This document shows positions 57,468 to 64,000 of a stretch of 64,000 nucleotides of DNA, piece by piece. A program made the position numbers and the translations under genes. Position 1 is the stretch's first letter. Every line of letters begins with the position of its first letter. The notes under the pieces were generated by a model. The model was not told the DNA's origin. It ran no database searches and was given only the letters and a program-made list of their open reading frames with translations. This DNA comes from JAGWBD01 sp965197455 (lineage in GTDB: Bacteria > Chloroflexota > Anaerolineae > Aggregatilineales > Phototrophicaceae): contig OZ240208.1 in NCBI GenBank assembly GCA_965197455.1, forward strand, positions 1,984,001-2,048,000. Reading direction: 5' to 3'.

Positions 57468-58115
57468 ATGGCCACCGGCCTGCTCTCCGACCTGCCCGCG
57501 CGGACGCCCAACCTCGCGCCCGAGTTCATCCACGACTGCGAGGCGAAGCTCGGCCTGCGCTTCGTCGCGGAGGCCACCGGCGGTCTTCACGAAGGTGCCG
57601 ACAGCTTCTCACCCGAGGACGTCTTTAACTACATCTACGCCATCTTCCACAGCCCACTCTACCGCGAGCGTTACGCCGAGTTCCTGCGCATCGACTTCCC
57701 GCGCGTGCCGCTGACGACCAGCGTGCCGCTCTTCCGGCAACTGGGCGCGCTGGGCGGCGAACTGGTCGCCTGGCATTTGCTGCAGCATGAGGAGCTGGAA
57801 GGGATCAGTGGCTACATCACCCGTTTCCCTGAAAGTGGCGACAACCGCGTCGACAAGGGTTACCCCAAATACGACGAGGCCAGACAGCGCGTCTGCATCA
57901 ACAAGAAGCAGTACCTCGAGGGCGTCGCGCCGGAACTGTGGGCGCACATGGTCGGCGGCTACCAGGTGCTGGACAAGTGGCTGAAGGACCGCAAGGGGCG
58001 GGCGCTCACCAGCGACGACATCACGCACTACCAGCGCGTCGTGCGCTCCCTGCAGGAGACGCAGCGCCTGATGCGTGAGATCGACGAGGTCATCGGCGAC
58101 TTTCCGCTCCCCTGA
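57468..58115 (+). CDS. Detached Type ISP C-terminal specificity domain
   Basis: 215 aa, not a complete enzyme. Sequence such as RTPNLAPEFIHDCEAKLGLRF, FSPEDVFNYIYAIFHSPLYR, DFPRVPLTTSVPLF, INKKQYLEGVAPELWAHMVG and GGYQVLDKWLKDRKGR is that of the Type ISP target-recognition domain which normally follows FPLY at the end of the methyltransferase. It has its own ATG and a GGGAG seven bases before. 843 plus 215 aa is close to the usual length of helicase-free ISP enzymes. It could work in trans with the upstream part or be a relic; its frame is fully open, so selection is likely. Confidence 0.85.
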   Translation: MATGLLSDLPARTPNLAPEFIHDCEAKLGLRFVAEATGGLHEGADSFSPEDVFNYIYAIFHSPLYRERYAEFLRIDFPRVPLTTSVPLFRQLGALGGELVAWHLLQHEELEGISGYITRFPESGDNRVDKGYPKYDEARQRVCINKKQYLEGVAPELWAHMVGGYQVLDKWLKDRKGRALTSDDITHYQRVVRSLQETQRLMREIDEVIGDFPLP

Positions 58116-58116
58116 G

Positions 58117-58212
58117 CGCCTGCAGGCCGCCTGGGAAATCGCGCAAGTGCGCAAGCGGGCCGACGACATCAAGGTCGAGCGTTACAGTGCCGCGCCGCTG
58201 ACGCTGGAATGA
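58117..58212 (+). pseudogene. Relic of a second higA 3' end
   Basis: Encodes RLQAAWEIAQVRKRADDIKV, ERYSAAPLTLE and TGA, homologous to the last 31 codons of higA. It starts one base after the specificity-domain stop. It is closer to the relic at 58988-59112 than to the intact higA (shared VRKRAD and ERYSA), so it derives from a different higA paralogue. Confidence 0.8.
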
Positions 58213-58275
58213 AGCAGCAGAACAGATCGTACACTCTATGCAGCCTTTGAAAAAGTCCCCAATCAGGTGATTTTG

Positions 58276-58848
58276 ATGTCTTTCTTCAGTTCCAGTCGGG
58301 AGCGTCGGCTCTGGTCAGCGCTTGCCCTCGTCCTGGTAGCGATTTATGCCACCCTGGGAAATGTCCCTGCGCTGGCCACGATACTCCGTGAGCGTATTGA
58401 CCTCACAGGAACGATGTTTGTCGTATTCCTTGTGGCACTGGTGGTGATCTCGGTTCTGTTTATCAGAAGGCAACCGGGTCGCGCCGGGATTGCGACAGGG
58501 GCAGGCATCCTGATTGTTTACCTGACGGCGTGGATCAGAATTGGGGTTGCGACACCAGAGGAACGTACCCACCTGTTTGAATACAGCCTGGTGGCTGCAC
58601 TGGTTCACGAAGCACTATTGGAGCGTCGCGAAAATGGTCGTCGCGTTCCTGTACCTGCCATCCTCGCCCTGGTTATTTCCATACTGTTGGGTTGGCTCGA
58701 TGAGGGTATACAATCACTTTTGCCCAACCGTGTCTATGACACTATTGATATCTTGTTCAACGCTCTCGCGGCCACAATGATAATCGGCGCGAGATGGATA
58801 TTGGCATTCGTGCAGCGCCGGGTGCAAGCGCGACGGGGTGGCGCCTGA
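58276..58848 (+). CDS. VanZ-like membrane protein
   Basis: 190 aa, five or six TM helices. LGWLDEGIQSLLPNRVYDTIDILFNALAATMIIG is the VanZ-type motif around residues 140-172 (seen in parts). VanZ-like proteins confer low-level teicoplanin or antimicrobial peptide tolerance in some hosts; the function here is unknown. ATG 58276, seven bases after AGGTGA. Lower GC than its neighbours. It lies between two higA relics, as an inserted cargo gene would. Confidence 0.7.
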   Translation: MSFFSSSRERRLWSALALVLVAIYATLGNVPALATILRERIDLTGTMFVVFLVALVVISVLFIRRQPGRAGIATGAGILIVYLTAWIRIGVATPEERTHLFEYSLVAALVHEALLERRENGRRVPVPAILALVISILLGWLDEGIQSLLPNRVYDTIDILFNALAATMIIGARWILAFVQRRVQARRGGA

Positions 58849-58886
58849 GTTTGGTTGTTGTCGTAACCGACATTTTGGGCGCAGTA

Positions 58887-58989
58887 TGTTTGCCAACATC
58901 CTGCGCCGACGCTAGCCCAGCGCCTCACTCAGCTGTGCCAGCGCCTCAGCCTCCGTCGCGCGGATGGCCAGCACCTGCTCTGCCAGGCC
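58887..58989 (-). repeat. 103-bp perfect copy of the BtrH-like gene 3' end
   Basis: Identical to 59952-60054. It contains the last 26 codons (LAEQVLAIRATEAEALAQL region) and stop of the minus-strand BtrH-like gene plus 25 bp downstream. At 58986-58989 it joins the higA relic through a GGCC microhomology. Together with the relic and hairpin it accounts for most of the gene-free stretch 58849-59186. Confidence 0.95.
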
Positions 58990-59112
58990 TTCGGCTCCAC
59001 GCCAGAGCACTGGATTCGCATGCAGGCCGCCTGGGAAATTGCGCAAGTGCGCAAGCGGGCCGATGAGATCAAGGCTGAGCGATACAGTGCAAAGTCACTG
59101 TCAGCGGACTGA
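58988..59112 (+). pseudogene. Relic of a third higA 3' end
   Basis: Encodes FGSTPEHWIRMQAAWEIAQV, RKRADEIKAERYSAKSLSAD and TGA, about the last 41 codons of a higA gene. It is fused head-to-head to the truncated end of the 103-bp BtrH tail copy. No higB remains. Confidence 0.8.
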
Positions 59113-59139
59113 ACCATGAGACTTGTCAAGGGCTTTCTT

Positions 59140-59168
59140 AGCCCTTACACTTATAGAGTGTAAGGGCT
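59140..59168 (+). promoter_or_regulatory. Perfect 12-bp inverted repeat before the small two-gene operon
   Basis: AGCCCTTACACT (59140-59151), loop TATAG, AGTGTAAGGGCT (59157-59168), six bases before the GGAGG of the next gene. No T-run on either strand, so an operator or RNA hairpin that controls translation is more likely than a terminator. Confidence 0.65.
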
Positions 59169-59186
59169 GCTCTGGAGGTGTGTACC

Positions 59187-59426
59187 TTGCCTCTCATCGA
59201 AAAACGCAGAAAAGCACACAATCTACTGCGCGATGCGCGGAATATGCGAGTGCATGGACTCATTAGTGAGGATGAGTTTAATTTAGTTGTCTCAAGCATC
59301 CTGCTCTCGGAAATGACAGATTATCTTGAGCCTCGCTTGCATGATCAAAATTCCCAAATTCAGCGCATATTGAAACAGACGAACGACAGGCTCACGACCT
59401 TCGCACACGCGAACGCCTTACCATGA
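59187..59426 (+). CDS. Small unknown protein
   Basis: 79 aa, not recognised. Highly charged and helical: LIEKRRKAHNLLRDARNMRV, HGLISEDEFNLVVSSILLSEM, then a heptad-like tail ILKQTNDRLTT. The ISEDEF segment resembles the short SHOCT-type helix-turn-helix motif found at the ends of oligomerising proteins. Start TTG 59187, eight bases after GGAGG; a GTG at 59178 is too close to that site. Overlaps the next gene by ATGA. Lower GC than the surroundings. Confidence 0.65.
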   Translation: MPLIEKRRKAHNLLRDARNMRVHGLISEDEFNLVVSSILLSEMTDYLEPRLHDQNSQIQRILKQTNDRLTTFAHANALP

Positions 59427-59899
59427 AGGATGAGCAACAGCAGGTGCCCGCCGAGGGTTCGGATCCGGGTTCTGGGCCTGACGAAAAGAGTCTGATCTCG
59501 CCGAGCGGGACCGGATCAGATCAGCAACATAACCTTCTAAGTGATCTGCCACCGGAACAAAGAGAAATCGTCACTCGATATATATCATCGATTACCGAGT
59601 TTCATTCTCGTGGCCCCTCTGCAAACCCTCTGATAAGCAAGTTCAACGACGAACATGTCCACAAGCTGCTCGATCAAGTGGAGCGCCAGGAGTCTGGCGC
59701 GCATGAACTACGCAAAAGTAATCGCTTGTTCCAACTCCTCTACTTTTTGGTCGCTGTCTTCATTCTGATTTTAGCTGTCGGTTTCTTGCAGCCTCGAGAC
59801 CCGGAGTTGCTTGACACCATACTCAAGTATCTGTTTGCCTTTGCGGGTGGTTTTGGTTCCGGGGCGACGTACATCGTAATTAAAGACCGTAACCGTTGA
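59423..59899 (+). CDS. Small membrane protein, possibly DUF2335-related
   Basis: 158 aa. A polar, disordered N-terminus (about 50 residues) is followed by YISSITEFHSRGPSANPLIS and LLDQVERQESGAHELRK, then two TM helices (LFQLLYFLVAVFILILAVGF and ILKYLFAFAGGFGSGATYIVI). The Q-x3-H-E-x-R-type stretch before the helices is reminiscent of DUF2335, small membrane proteins common near defence and effector genes; the match is by eye and weak. Translationally coupled to the 79-aa gene, so they probably act together. Confidence 0.6.
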   Translation: MKDEQQQVPAEGSDPGSGPDEKSLISPSGTGSDQQHNLLSDLPPEQREIVTRYISSITEFHSRGPSANPLISKFNDEHVHKLLDQVERQESGAHELRKSNRLFQLLYFLVAVFILILAVGFLQPRDPELLDTILKYLFAFAGGFGSGATYIVIKDRNR

Positions 59900-59951
59900 T
59901 TGTATGCTTGCCAGCGTTCAATTCCGGGCGCGAACGCTGACCTGACCAACC

Positions 59952-60054
59952 TGTTTGCCAACATCCTGCGCCGACGCTAGCCCAGCGCCTCACTCAGCTG
60001 TGCCAGCGCCTCAGCCTCCGTCGCGCGGATGGCCAGCACCTGCTCTGCCAGGCC
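59952..60054 (-). repeat. 103-bp repeat, original copy at the BtrH-like gene 3' end
   Basis: The in-place copy of the sequence duplicated at 58887-58989, covering the last 26 codons and stop of the BtrH-like gene (59977-60054) and 25 bp beyond. The two copies flank the 59187-59899 operon and the third higA relic. Confidence 0.95.
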
Positions 60055-61191
60055 CTCGCGGAAGGTCACCAGCTCCGCCTCCGTCATGGGGAAGTCCTCG
60101 CTCAGCTGCGTGAAGAGCGCGGCCTGACGTTTGTGGCAGCTGCGCATCTCCGGCAGCGCGTCCAGGCCTTGCTCAATGAGCAGCGCATGGCGCCGCTGCA
60201 GCAGCTGGCGGGTCTCGGCCAGCGCGGGCACCGCGTCCGGCAGCAACATCTGTGCCAGCGCGCGCCACTGCGCATGACTGCGGCGGAAGCTTTCTGCTGC
60301 GCCCTTCAGCGCGGGCCGCTTGAGGATGAGGGCGGCCTCGTCGAGGAAGTCCGCGTAGGCCGCGCGCTCCATGCCATCGAAGCCCCAGGTCTCGATCCAG
60401 CTGAAGGCGCCGGGCTGCGTGTGGTTGCCGGCCAGCGCCATCATCAGGTCGCGGCCAGGCGCAAAGTAGCGCGCCCAGGATTGCTTGTTGCGCGTGTTGG
60501 TCAGCAGCTGCGCCCAGCGCTCCAGCGCGGCCAGGCCGAAGTTGTGCTTGCTGCCGCGCGGCGGCGGCTCCGTGAAGAGCGCCAGGCACTGACGGGTGCC
60601 CGCCTCGACCGCGCTCTCGAGGCGGCTGAAGTCCGGCGTGCCGAGCGTGGTCACGCGGAACTTGACCTTCTTCACCTGCGCGCGCGCGTCAGCGAGGGTC
60701 GCGGCGGGGATGACCAGCGGCTGCGACGAGGGTCCGGAAATCCAGGCGTTGTCGTTATCTAGACCGTAGACCAGCAGCGGCCCCATGGCCCAGTTGCGCT
60801 CGTCGGGCGGCAGCAGCGTCCAGGGCAGACGGAAGGAGTCCGCCATGACGATGGCGGCGTGTCCCTCGTCCAGGGCGCTGCGCAGGTTGTCCGCGCCCTT
60901 GGCGGCGCTGCCCGTCTGGCGCACGTCGCGCGGGATGGCCAGCCGCTCGAAGAGGGTCTGCAGCGGATCGAAGGTGTTGCGCCCGAGCAGCGCCAGATGC
61001 GGTGGATAGCCCTGATAGTGAAAGGTGAAGTAGCCAAGGGCGATGCCGCCGCTGATACCCAGCAGCAGCGCCTCGCTGACGGGTTCGCCGCTGTGGGGCG
61101 CGCGCACGCCCTCCCAGGCGAGGGCATCGCGCAGGGTGCCGGTCTCGTAATGGCGGCCAGCGAACTCACGGTAGTTTTCGAGAAGGGGCAT
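59977..61191 (-). CDS. BtrH N-terminal / DUF4872 family protein
   Basis: 404 aa. LLLGISGGIALGYFTFHYQG near residue 44 and the preceding GRHYETGTLRDALAWEGV match the BtrH N-terminal peptidase-like domain; where many homologues have His-Cys this has His-Tyr. SWIETWGFDGMERAAYADFL and the helical C-terminal part fit DUF4872. BtrH itself is an acyltransferase of butirosin synthesis; stand-alone homologues have no known role. GGGAG lies seven bases before the ATG. Its last 103 bp including downstream sequence is duplicated at 58887. Confidence 0.75.
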   Translation of the reverse strand: MPLLENYREFAGRHYETGTLRDALAWEGVRAPHSGEPVSEALLLGISGGIALGYFTFHYQGYPPHLALLGRNTFDPLQTLFERLAIPRDVRQTGSAAKGADNLRSALDEGHAAIVMADSFRLPWTLLPPDERNWAMGPLLVYGLDNDNAWISGPSSQPLVIPAATLADARAQVKKVKFRVTTLGTPDFSRLESAVEAGTRQCLALFTEPPPRGSKHNFGLAALERWAQLLTNTRNKQSWARYFAPGRDLMMALAGNHTQPGAFSWIETWGFDGMERAAYADFLDEAALILKRPALKGAAESFRRSHAQWRALAQMLLPDAVPALAETRQLLQRRHALLIEQGLDALPEMRSCHKRQAALFTQLSEDFPMTEAELVTFREGLAEQVLAIRATEAEALAQLSEALG

Positions 61192-61290
61192 GGACAGTCT
61201 CCCGCAGCTTTCGTGCCCGAAGTTTACAACAGGCTGCGGTACGCGCGGGAAATGAGCGACATAGTCGGGAGTTATACGGAAGGGCAGTTC

Positions 61291-61353
61291 TCAGCCTGAA
61301 CCAGTTCCGCCATTGCGATGCCCTGTTCGCCCTGCACCGTGCAGAGCGGATAA
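61291..61353 (-). pseudogene. Relic of the GH43-like gene 3' end
   Basis: Minus strand TVQGEQGIAMAELVQA then TGA, against TVQGEQGIAMAELRA then TGA in the intact gene at 61686. The DNA is about 90% alike over 50 bp. It lies just beyond the small gene 61394-61615, and explains much of the 202-bp gap 61192-61393; the rest of that gap shows nothing recognisable. Confidence 0.8.
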
Positions 61354-61393
61354 TGGTAGCCGTCTGTATCCCGGCCTGTATTCTGGCAGACTG

Positions 61394-61615
61394 TCAAAAT
61401 GCTCCGATCGATGCATCCGTGCTCTTCACGAACGCAAGCACGATCACCGCGACGAGCAGCAGCAGAAAAAGCTTCAGAAGCGACCGTGTGCGACCCTTGC
61501 CCGGCTGTGCAATAGCCTCGGCTTGCTGTTCACGTTTCACAGCACGCCTGACATCGGCAGCATGCGCCTCAGCCAGCTTGCGTCTGTATTGCGTACCGCG
61601 CGAACGATCAAACAT
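61394..61615 (-). CDS. Small tail-anchored membrane protein
   Basis: 73 aa from ATG 61615 (MFDRSRGTQYRRKLAEAHAA), eight bases after GAGGG. A basic helical N-terminus (about 40 residues) precedes one TM helix (SLLKLFLLLLVAVIVLAFV) and ends DASIGAF. No family recognised. It sits between the GH43-like gene and a relic of that gene's 3' end, which suggests it arrived as cargo. Confidence 0.55.
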   Translation of the reverse strand: MFDRSRGTQYRRKLAEAHAADVRRAVKREQQAEAIAQPGKGRTRSLLKLFLLLLVAVIVLAFVKSTDASIGAF

Positions 61616-61685
61616 TGGGATACCCTCAAGAATATTTTGTATCAATGTAGCATGGCTGGAGATCCTGGCCGAAGCCCCCTGTTTC

Positions 61686-62645
61686 TCAGGCGCGCAACTC
61701 CGCCATTGCGATGCCCTGCTCGCCCTGCACCGTGTAGAGCAGGTAGAGACGGCCGTCGTCGTCCAGGAAGGGGCAGGGATCGCGCAACTGGCACACCGGC
61801 ACGTGCACCGCGCCGCGCTCGGAGGGCGTCACCGGCAGCCCGCCGCCCTCCCAGGGCAGCTCGGGCAGCAGCAGACTGCGCAGCGGCTCTGGCCGCCAGC
61901 GATGCCAGTCCGGCTCACTGATGTCGACCGTGGTCATCATGACATGCTCGGGCGCGTCGCCCTGGCGCGAAAAGAAGACGGTGAGCGTGTCGCCGTCCAC
62001 GTGCAGCGTCAGGTGGCGAACAGAGGGTTTGCCCGGCGGGAAGAAGGAGTCCTCGCGCCGCGCATCGTCGCCCGGCAGCAGCGGCCCGCCCTCGAAGACG
62101 CCCAGGCCGTCAGGGGAGCGCCACAGCAGGCCCGGCATGGAGATGCCGTAGACCATGCCGCGCAGCGCGGTCACGCGCAGGTAGGCCGACGCGATCAGCT
62201 GCGGCTGCACAGCAAAGTGCAGGCCGTCGTCCGACAGCGCGACGCGGCTGCGCTGCGTGGTGAAAAAGCGTTCCCTGATCTCGGGAACGATGCCGACGCG
62301 GTCTGCGGGCGTTATGACGCCATGATAGTAGAGGTGGATGCGCCGGCGCTGCTCGTCGATGTATGCGTGGGGCGAGGCGATGTGGCGCACGAAGCCGCTG
62401 TCGGCCAGCTGCAGCACGCCGCCCTCATGGATGCGCCAGGGGCCGCACAGTTCGTCGGCCCAGGCCAGGCGGATGTGATCGCCGGCGTGATGTGCAAAGT
62501 AGAGATAGTAACGGCCCAGGGGATTCGGCACCCAGTCAGGCACGCGTATCAGGCTCGGCCCGTTGATGTTCTGCTGCATCAATGGATCGGCGCCAGGCGT
62601 GGCCGCCGTGATGATCGGGCCGTCGCAGAGCCGACGCGCCTGCAT
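61686..62645 (-). CDS. GH43/GH32-like five-bladed beta-propeller protein
   Basis: 319 aa. NGPSLIRVPDWVPNPLGRYYLYFAHHAGDHIRLAWAD (seen in parts), GPWRIHEGGVLQL, HIASPHAYIDEQRRRIHLYYHG and CPFLDDDGRLYLLYTVQGEQGIAMAEL repeat the strand pattern of GH43-type propellers, with Asp residues at blade starts. It is likely a glycoside hydrolase or phosphorylase (family 43/130-like); catalytic residues cannot be assigned securely. The start at 62645 follows the rpsD stop by 20 bp; a GTG at 62687 overlapping rpsD is an alternative. Its 3' end is partly duplicated at 61291. Confidence 0.65.
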   Translation of the reverse strand: MQARRLCDGPIITAATPGADPLMQQNINGPSLIRVPDWVPNPLGRYYLYFAHHAGDHIRLAWADELCGPWRIHEGGVLQLADSGFVRHIASPHAYIDEQRRRIHLYYHGVITPADRVGIVPEIRERFFTTQRSRVALSDDGLHFAVQPQLIASAYLRVTALRGMVYGISMPGLLWRSPDGLGVFEGGPLLPGDDARREDSFFPPGKPSVRHLTLHVDGDTLTVFFSRQGDAPEHVMMTTVDISEPDWHRWRPEPLRSLLLPELPWEGGGLPVTPSERGAVHVPVCQLRDPCPFLDDDGRLYLLYTVQGEQGIAMAELRA

Positions 62646-62665
62646 GGCCAGCTGTCCGGCGCGCC

Positions 62666-63292
62666 TCAGGTCAGGCGCGTGTACCACTCCACGATCTGCT
62701 GCTCATCGACGGGGATGGGCATCTCGTTGCGCTCGGGCACACGCTCGAAGGTGGCGGCGAAGTTGTCCGTGTCGAGCGACATGTACTCCGGCACCGCGCC
62801 CATCGACTCCAGTGACTCGGTGATGTGTACGTTCTTGCGCATGCGTTCGTGGACGGAGATGACGTCGCCGGTGCGCACGCTGGCGGAGGCGATGTCGAGG
62901 CGGCGGCCATTGACCAGGATGTGGCCGTGACCGACCAGCTGGCGCGCGGCCCAGATGGTGGACGCGAAACCGGCGCGGTAGACGAGGTTGTCGAGGCGGC
63001 GCTCCAGCAGCACCAGCATGTTGGTGCCGGTGTTGCCCGTTTGCTGCCGCGCGCGCACGAAGTAACGCCGCATCTGGCGGTCGCGCACGTTGAAGATGAA
63101 GGCCAGCTTCTGCTTCTCGGACAGCTGCTGGCTGTAGTTGCTGCTGCGGCCGGAGCGATACTGACGGTCGCGTCCGTGTTCGCCCGGCGGATAGGGGCGC
63201 TTCTCAAGGATGCGCTGATACTTCGGGCGCGGCACCAGCACCTCACCGAAGCGGCGCTGCACTTTCGCCTTGGGCCCGTGATAGGATGCCAT
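62666..63292 (-). CDS. rpsD: 30S ribosomal protein S4
   Basis: 208 aa, full length. GPKAKVQRRFGEVLVP, KRPYPPGEHG, the S4 domain RRLDNLVYRAGFASTIWAARQLVGHGHILVNGRRLDIAS and the end VPERNEMPIPVDEQQIVEWY (seen in parts) are diagnostic. S4 nucleates 30S assembly on 16S rRNA. GGAAGAGG precedes the ATG. The gene stands outside any ribosomal-protein operon. No zinc-binding Cys knuckle, i.e. the C-minus form. The 64-nt leader holds a short hairpin CGGGC/GCCCG. Confidence 0.97.
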   Translation of the reverse strand: MASYHGPKAKVQRRFGEVLVPRPKYQRILEKRPYPPGEHGRDRQYRSGRSSNYSQQLSEKQKLAFIFNVRDRQMRRYFVRARQQTGNTGTNMLVLLERRLDNLVYRAGFASTIWAARQLVGHGHILVNGRRLDIASASVRTGDVISVHERMRKNVHITESLESMGAVPEYMSLDTDNFAATFERVPERNEMPIPVDEQQIVEWYTRLT

Positions 63293-63362
63293 CTGCCTCT
63301 TCCTTCTGCCCCAACGGGCCGTGTGCGCCCGGTTATGGACTGTTCAAACAGAACGGAGGCCC

Positions 63363-63368
63363 ATTGTA
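63363..63368 (-). promoter_or_regulatory. -10 element of rpsD
   Basis: TACAAT on the minus strand, start near 63356 and a leader of about 64 nt. No good -35 hexamer is seen at the proper distance. Confidence 0.4.
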
Positions 63369-63397
63369 CAGGCCGCGCGCGCAATTGCCAGCGTTAA

Positions 63398-64000
63398 TCA
63401 GGGCGCCGTGACGAGCGGCCCCCTGTACTGATTTTCTGCCACAGAAACGGACTGCGCAACGTCCTGCCCATTCATGGCAGCCAGCATGGCGCGGGCCACG
63501 TCCTCGACCAGCGGCACGACCACCGAATTGCCGAACTGGCGGTAGGCCTGCGTGTCTGAAACCGGGATGACGAAATCATCCGGGAAACCCATCAGACGCG
63601 CGCACTCACGCGGCGTCAGCCGTCGCGGGCACCTTCGTGAAAGCAGCCCCTCCTGTTTGATGAGAATCTCGGAGCCGTCCTTGTGGTAGCGCGCGCTGAG
63701 CGTGCGCGTGATGCGGTCGCGCGCCGGGTCGACCAGGCCGTAGCCGAAGCCGTTGCCGCGTCGCCGATGCTTTTCAGCATAATTCTGCAAATATCCCCAG
63801 AGCCGGTCGCTCAGCGTGTACTTCTCGTCGACCTCCGGCTCCAGAATGTCAGCCAGGTGCGGGCAATGCGTCGGGGGTTGCGGGAACGTGAATCCCCAGT
63901 CCGGCCAACTGTCCCTGTGAAAGCCGACAATGAAGATGCGCTTGCGGTGCTGCGGGACATGGTACTGGGCGTCCAGCACCTGGTGATGAATACGATAGCC
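63398..64000 (-). CDS. C5-cytosine DNA methyltransferase, C-terminal part (partial)
   Basis: About 200 codons are present; the 5' part, with the catalytic PC motif, lies beyond the window. Motif VIII is VPQHRKRIFIVGF, the recognition domain region follows, then RRLTPRECARLMGFPDDF (motif IX) and QAYRQFGNSVVVPLVEDVARAM (motif X). The enzyme methylates cytosine C5 in a specific site and is probably part of a restriction system or an orphan. The end of the gene is 105 bp from rpsD. Confidence 0.9.
   Translation of the reverse strand, partial: GYRIHHQVLDAQYHVPQHRKRIFIVGFHRDSWPDWGFTFPQPPTHCPHLADILEPEVDEKYTLSDRLWGYLQNYAEKHRRRGNGFGYGLVDPARDRITRTLSARYHKDGSEILIKQEGLLSRRCPRRLTPRECARLMGFPDDFVIPVSDTQAYRQFGNSVVVPLVEDVARAMLAAMNGQDVAQSVSVAENQYRGPLVTAP

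Noticed and set aside
59140..59168. Reading the 12-bp inverted repeat as a terminator
   Set aside because: There is no T-run on either strand, and it sits directly before a ribosome binding site.
56700..61700. Insertion sequence or integron as the cause of the relics
   Set aside because: No transposase, integrase, attC-like site or terminal inverted repeats could be found, and the repeats are gene tails of different sequence.

Overview
The window is a GC-rich bacterial chromosome segment with tight gene packing, AGGAG-type ribosome binding sites and -35/-10 promoters. An F420:glutamate ligase-like CofE, a CtpE-type P-ATPase, nine Uma2 nucleases, TPR/SH3 proteins on Pro/Thr stalks and a standalone rpsD best fit Chloroflexota (Anaerolineae-like). 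That placement is inferred from gene content; no phylogenetic marker was analysed.

Layout. 0-2.6 kb: end of a GH127-type glycosidase gene, then four Uma2 nuclease genes in an A-B-A-B tandem duplication, one of them frameshifted. 2.6-10.1 kb: sugar isomerase, P-type ATPase, glycosyltransferase, cold shock protein, MFS exporter, DUF3179 protein. 10.2-21.2 kb: a single Uma2, a nucleoside deoxyribosyltransferase, cofE coupled to a P1 peptidase, a second Uma2 array of three, a ThDP enzyme, a 2-hydroxyacid dehydrogenase, an aldo-keto reductase, a ninth Uma2 and a sulfatase. 21.2-26.9 kb: SRP RNA with a clear promoter, a DUF348/G5/3D protein, three paralogous multi-histidine membrane proteins of unknown family, and maf. 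26.9-36.1 kb: one seven-gene minus-strand operon (solute-binding protein, two permeases, sulfatase, unknown protein, PhyH dioxygenase, FAD oxidoreductase), which reads as uptake and oxidative breakdown of a sulfated compound. 36.2-38.4 kb: an AT-rich ApeA-type HEPN defence gene and an orphan MNT nucleotidyltransferase. 38.4-53.5 kb: mostly housekeeping genes (SDR, inositol-phosphatase type enzyme, MBL hydrolase, tRNA-Arg, acpS, MaoC protein, manA) and envelope-anchored TPR/SH3 proteins. 53.6-62 kb: a defence island with hicAB, a Type ISP restriction-modification enzyme whose specificity domain is cut off by a higBA module, small membrane genes and a BtrH-like gene. 62.7-64 kb: rpsD and the end of a C5-cytosine methyltransferase gene.

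Two patterns stand out. First, the Uma2 paralogues are nearly identical except for one short hypervariable segment after the conserved (M/V)(S/T)P motif, and they behave like a diversifying, duplicating family. Second, between 37.7 and 61.4 kb the short intergenic stretches are patchworks of gene 3' ends: relics of the last 12-40 codons of higA (twice), the BtrH-like gene (a perfect 103-bp copy), the neighbouring SDR, the GH43-like gene and an unidentified gene. Each relic lies in its parent-type gene's orientation, usually just beyond a small inserted gene. Cargo insertion or replacement at gene 3' ends seems to be a recurring process here, and the higBA-split ISP enzyme is its most striking product.
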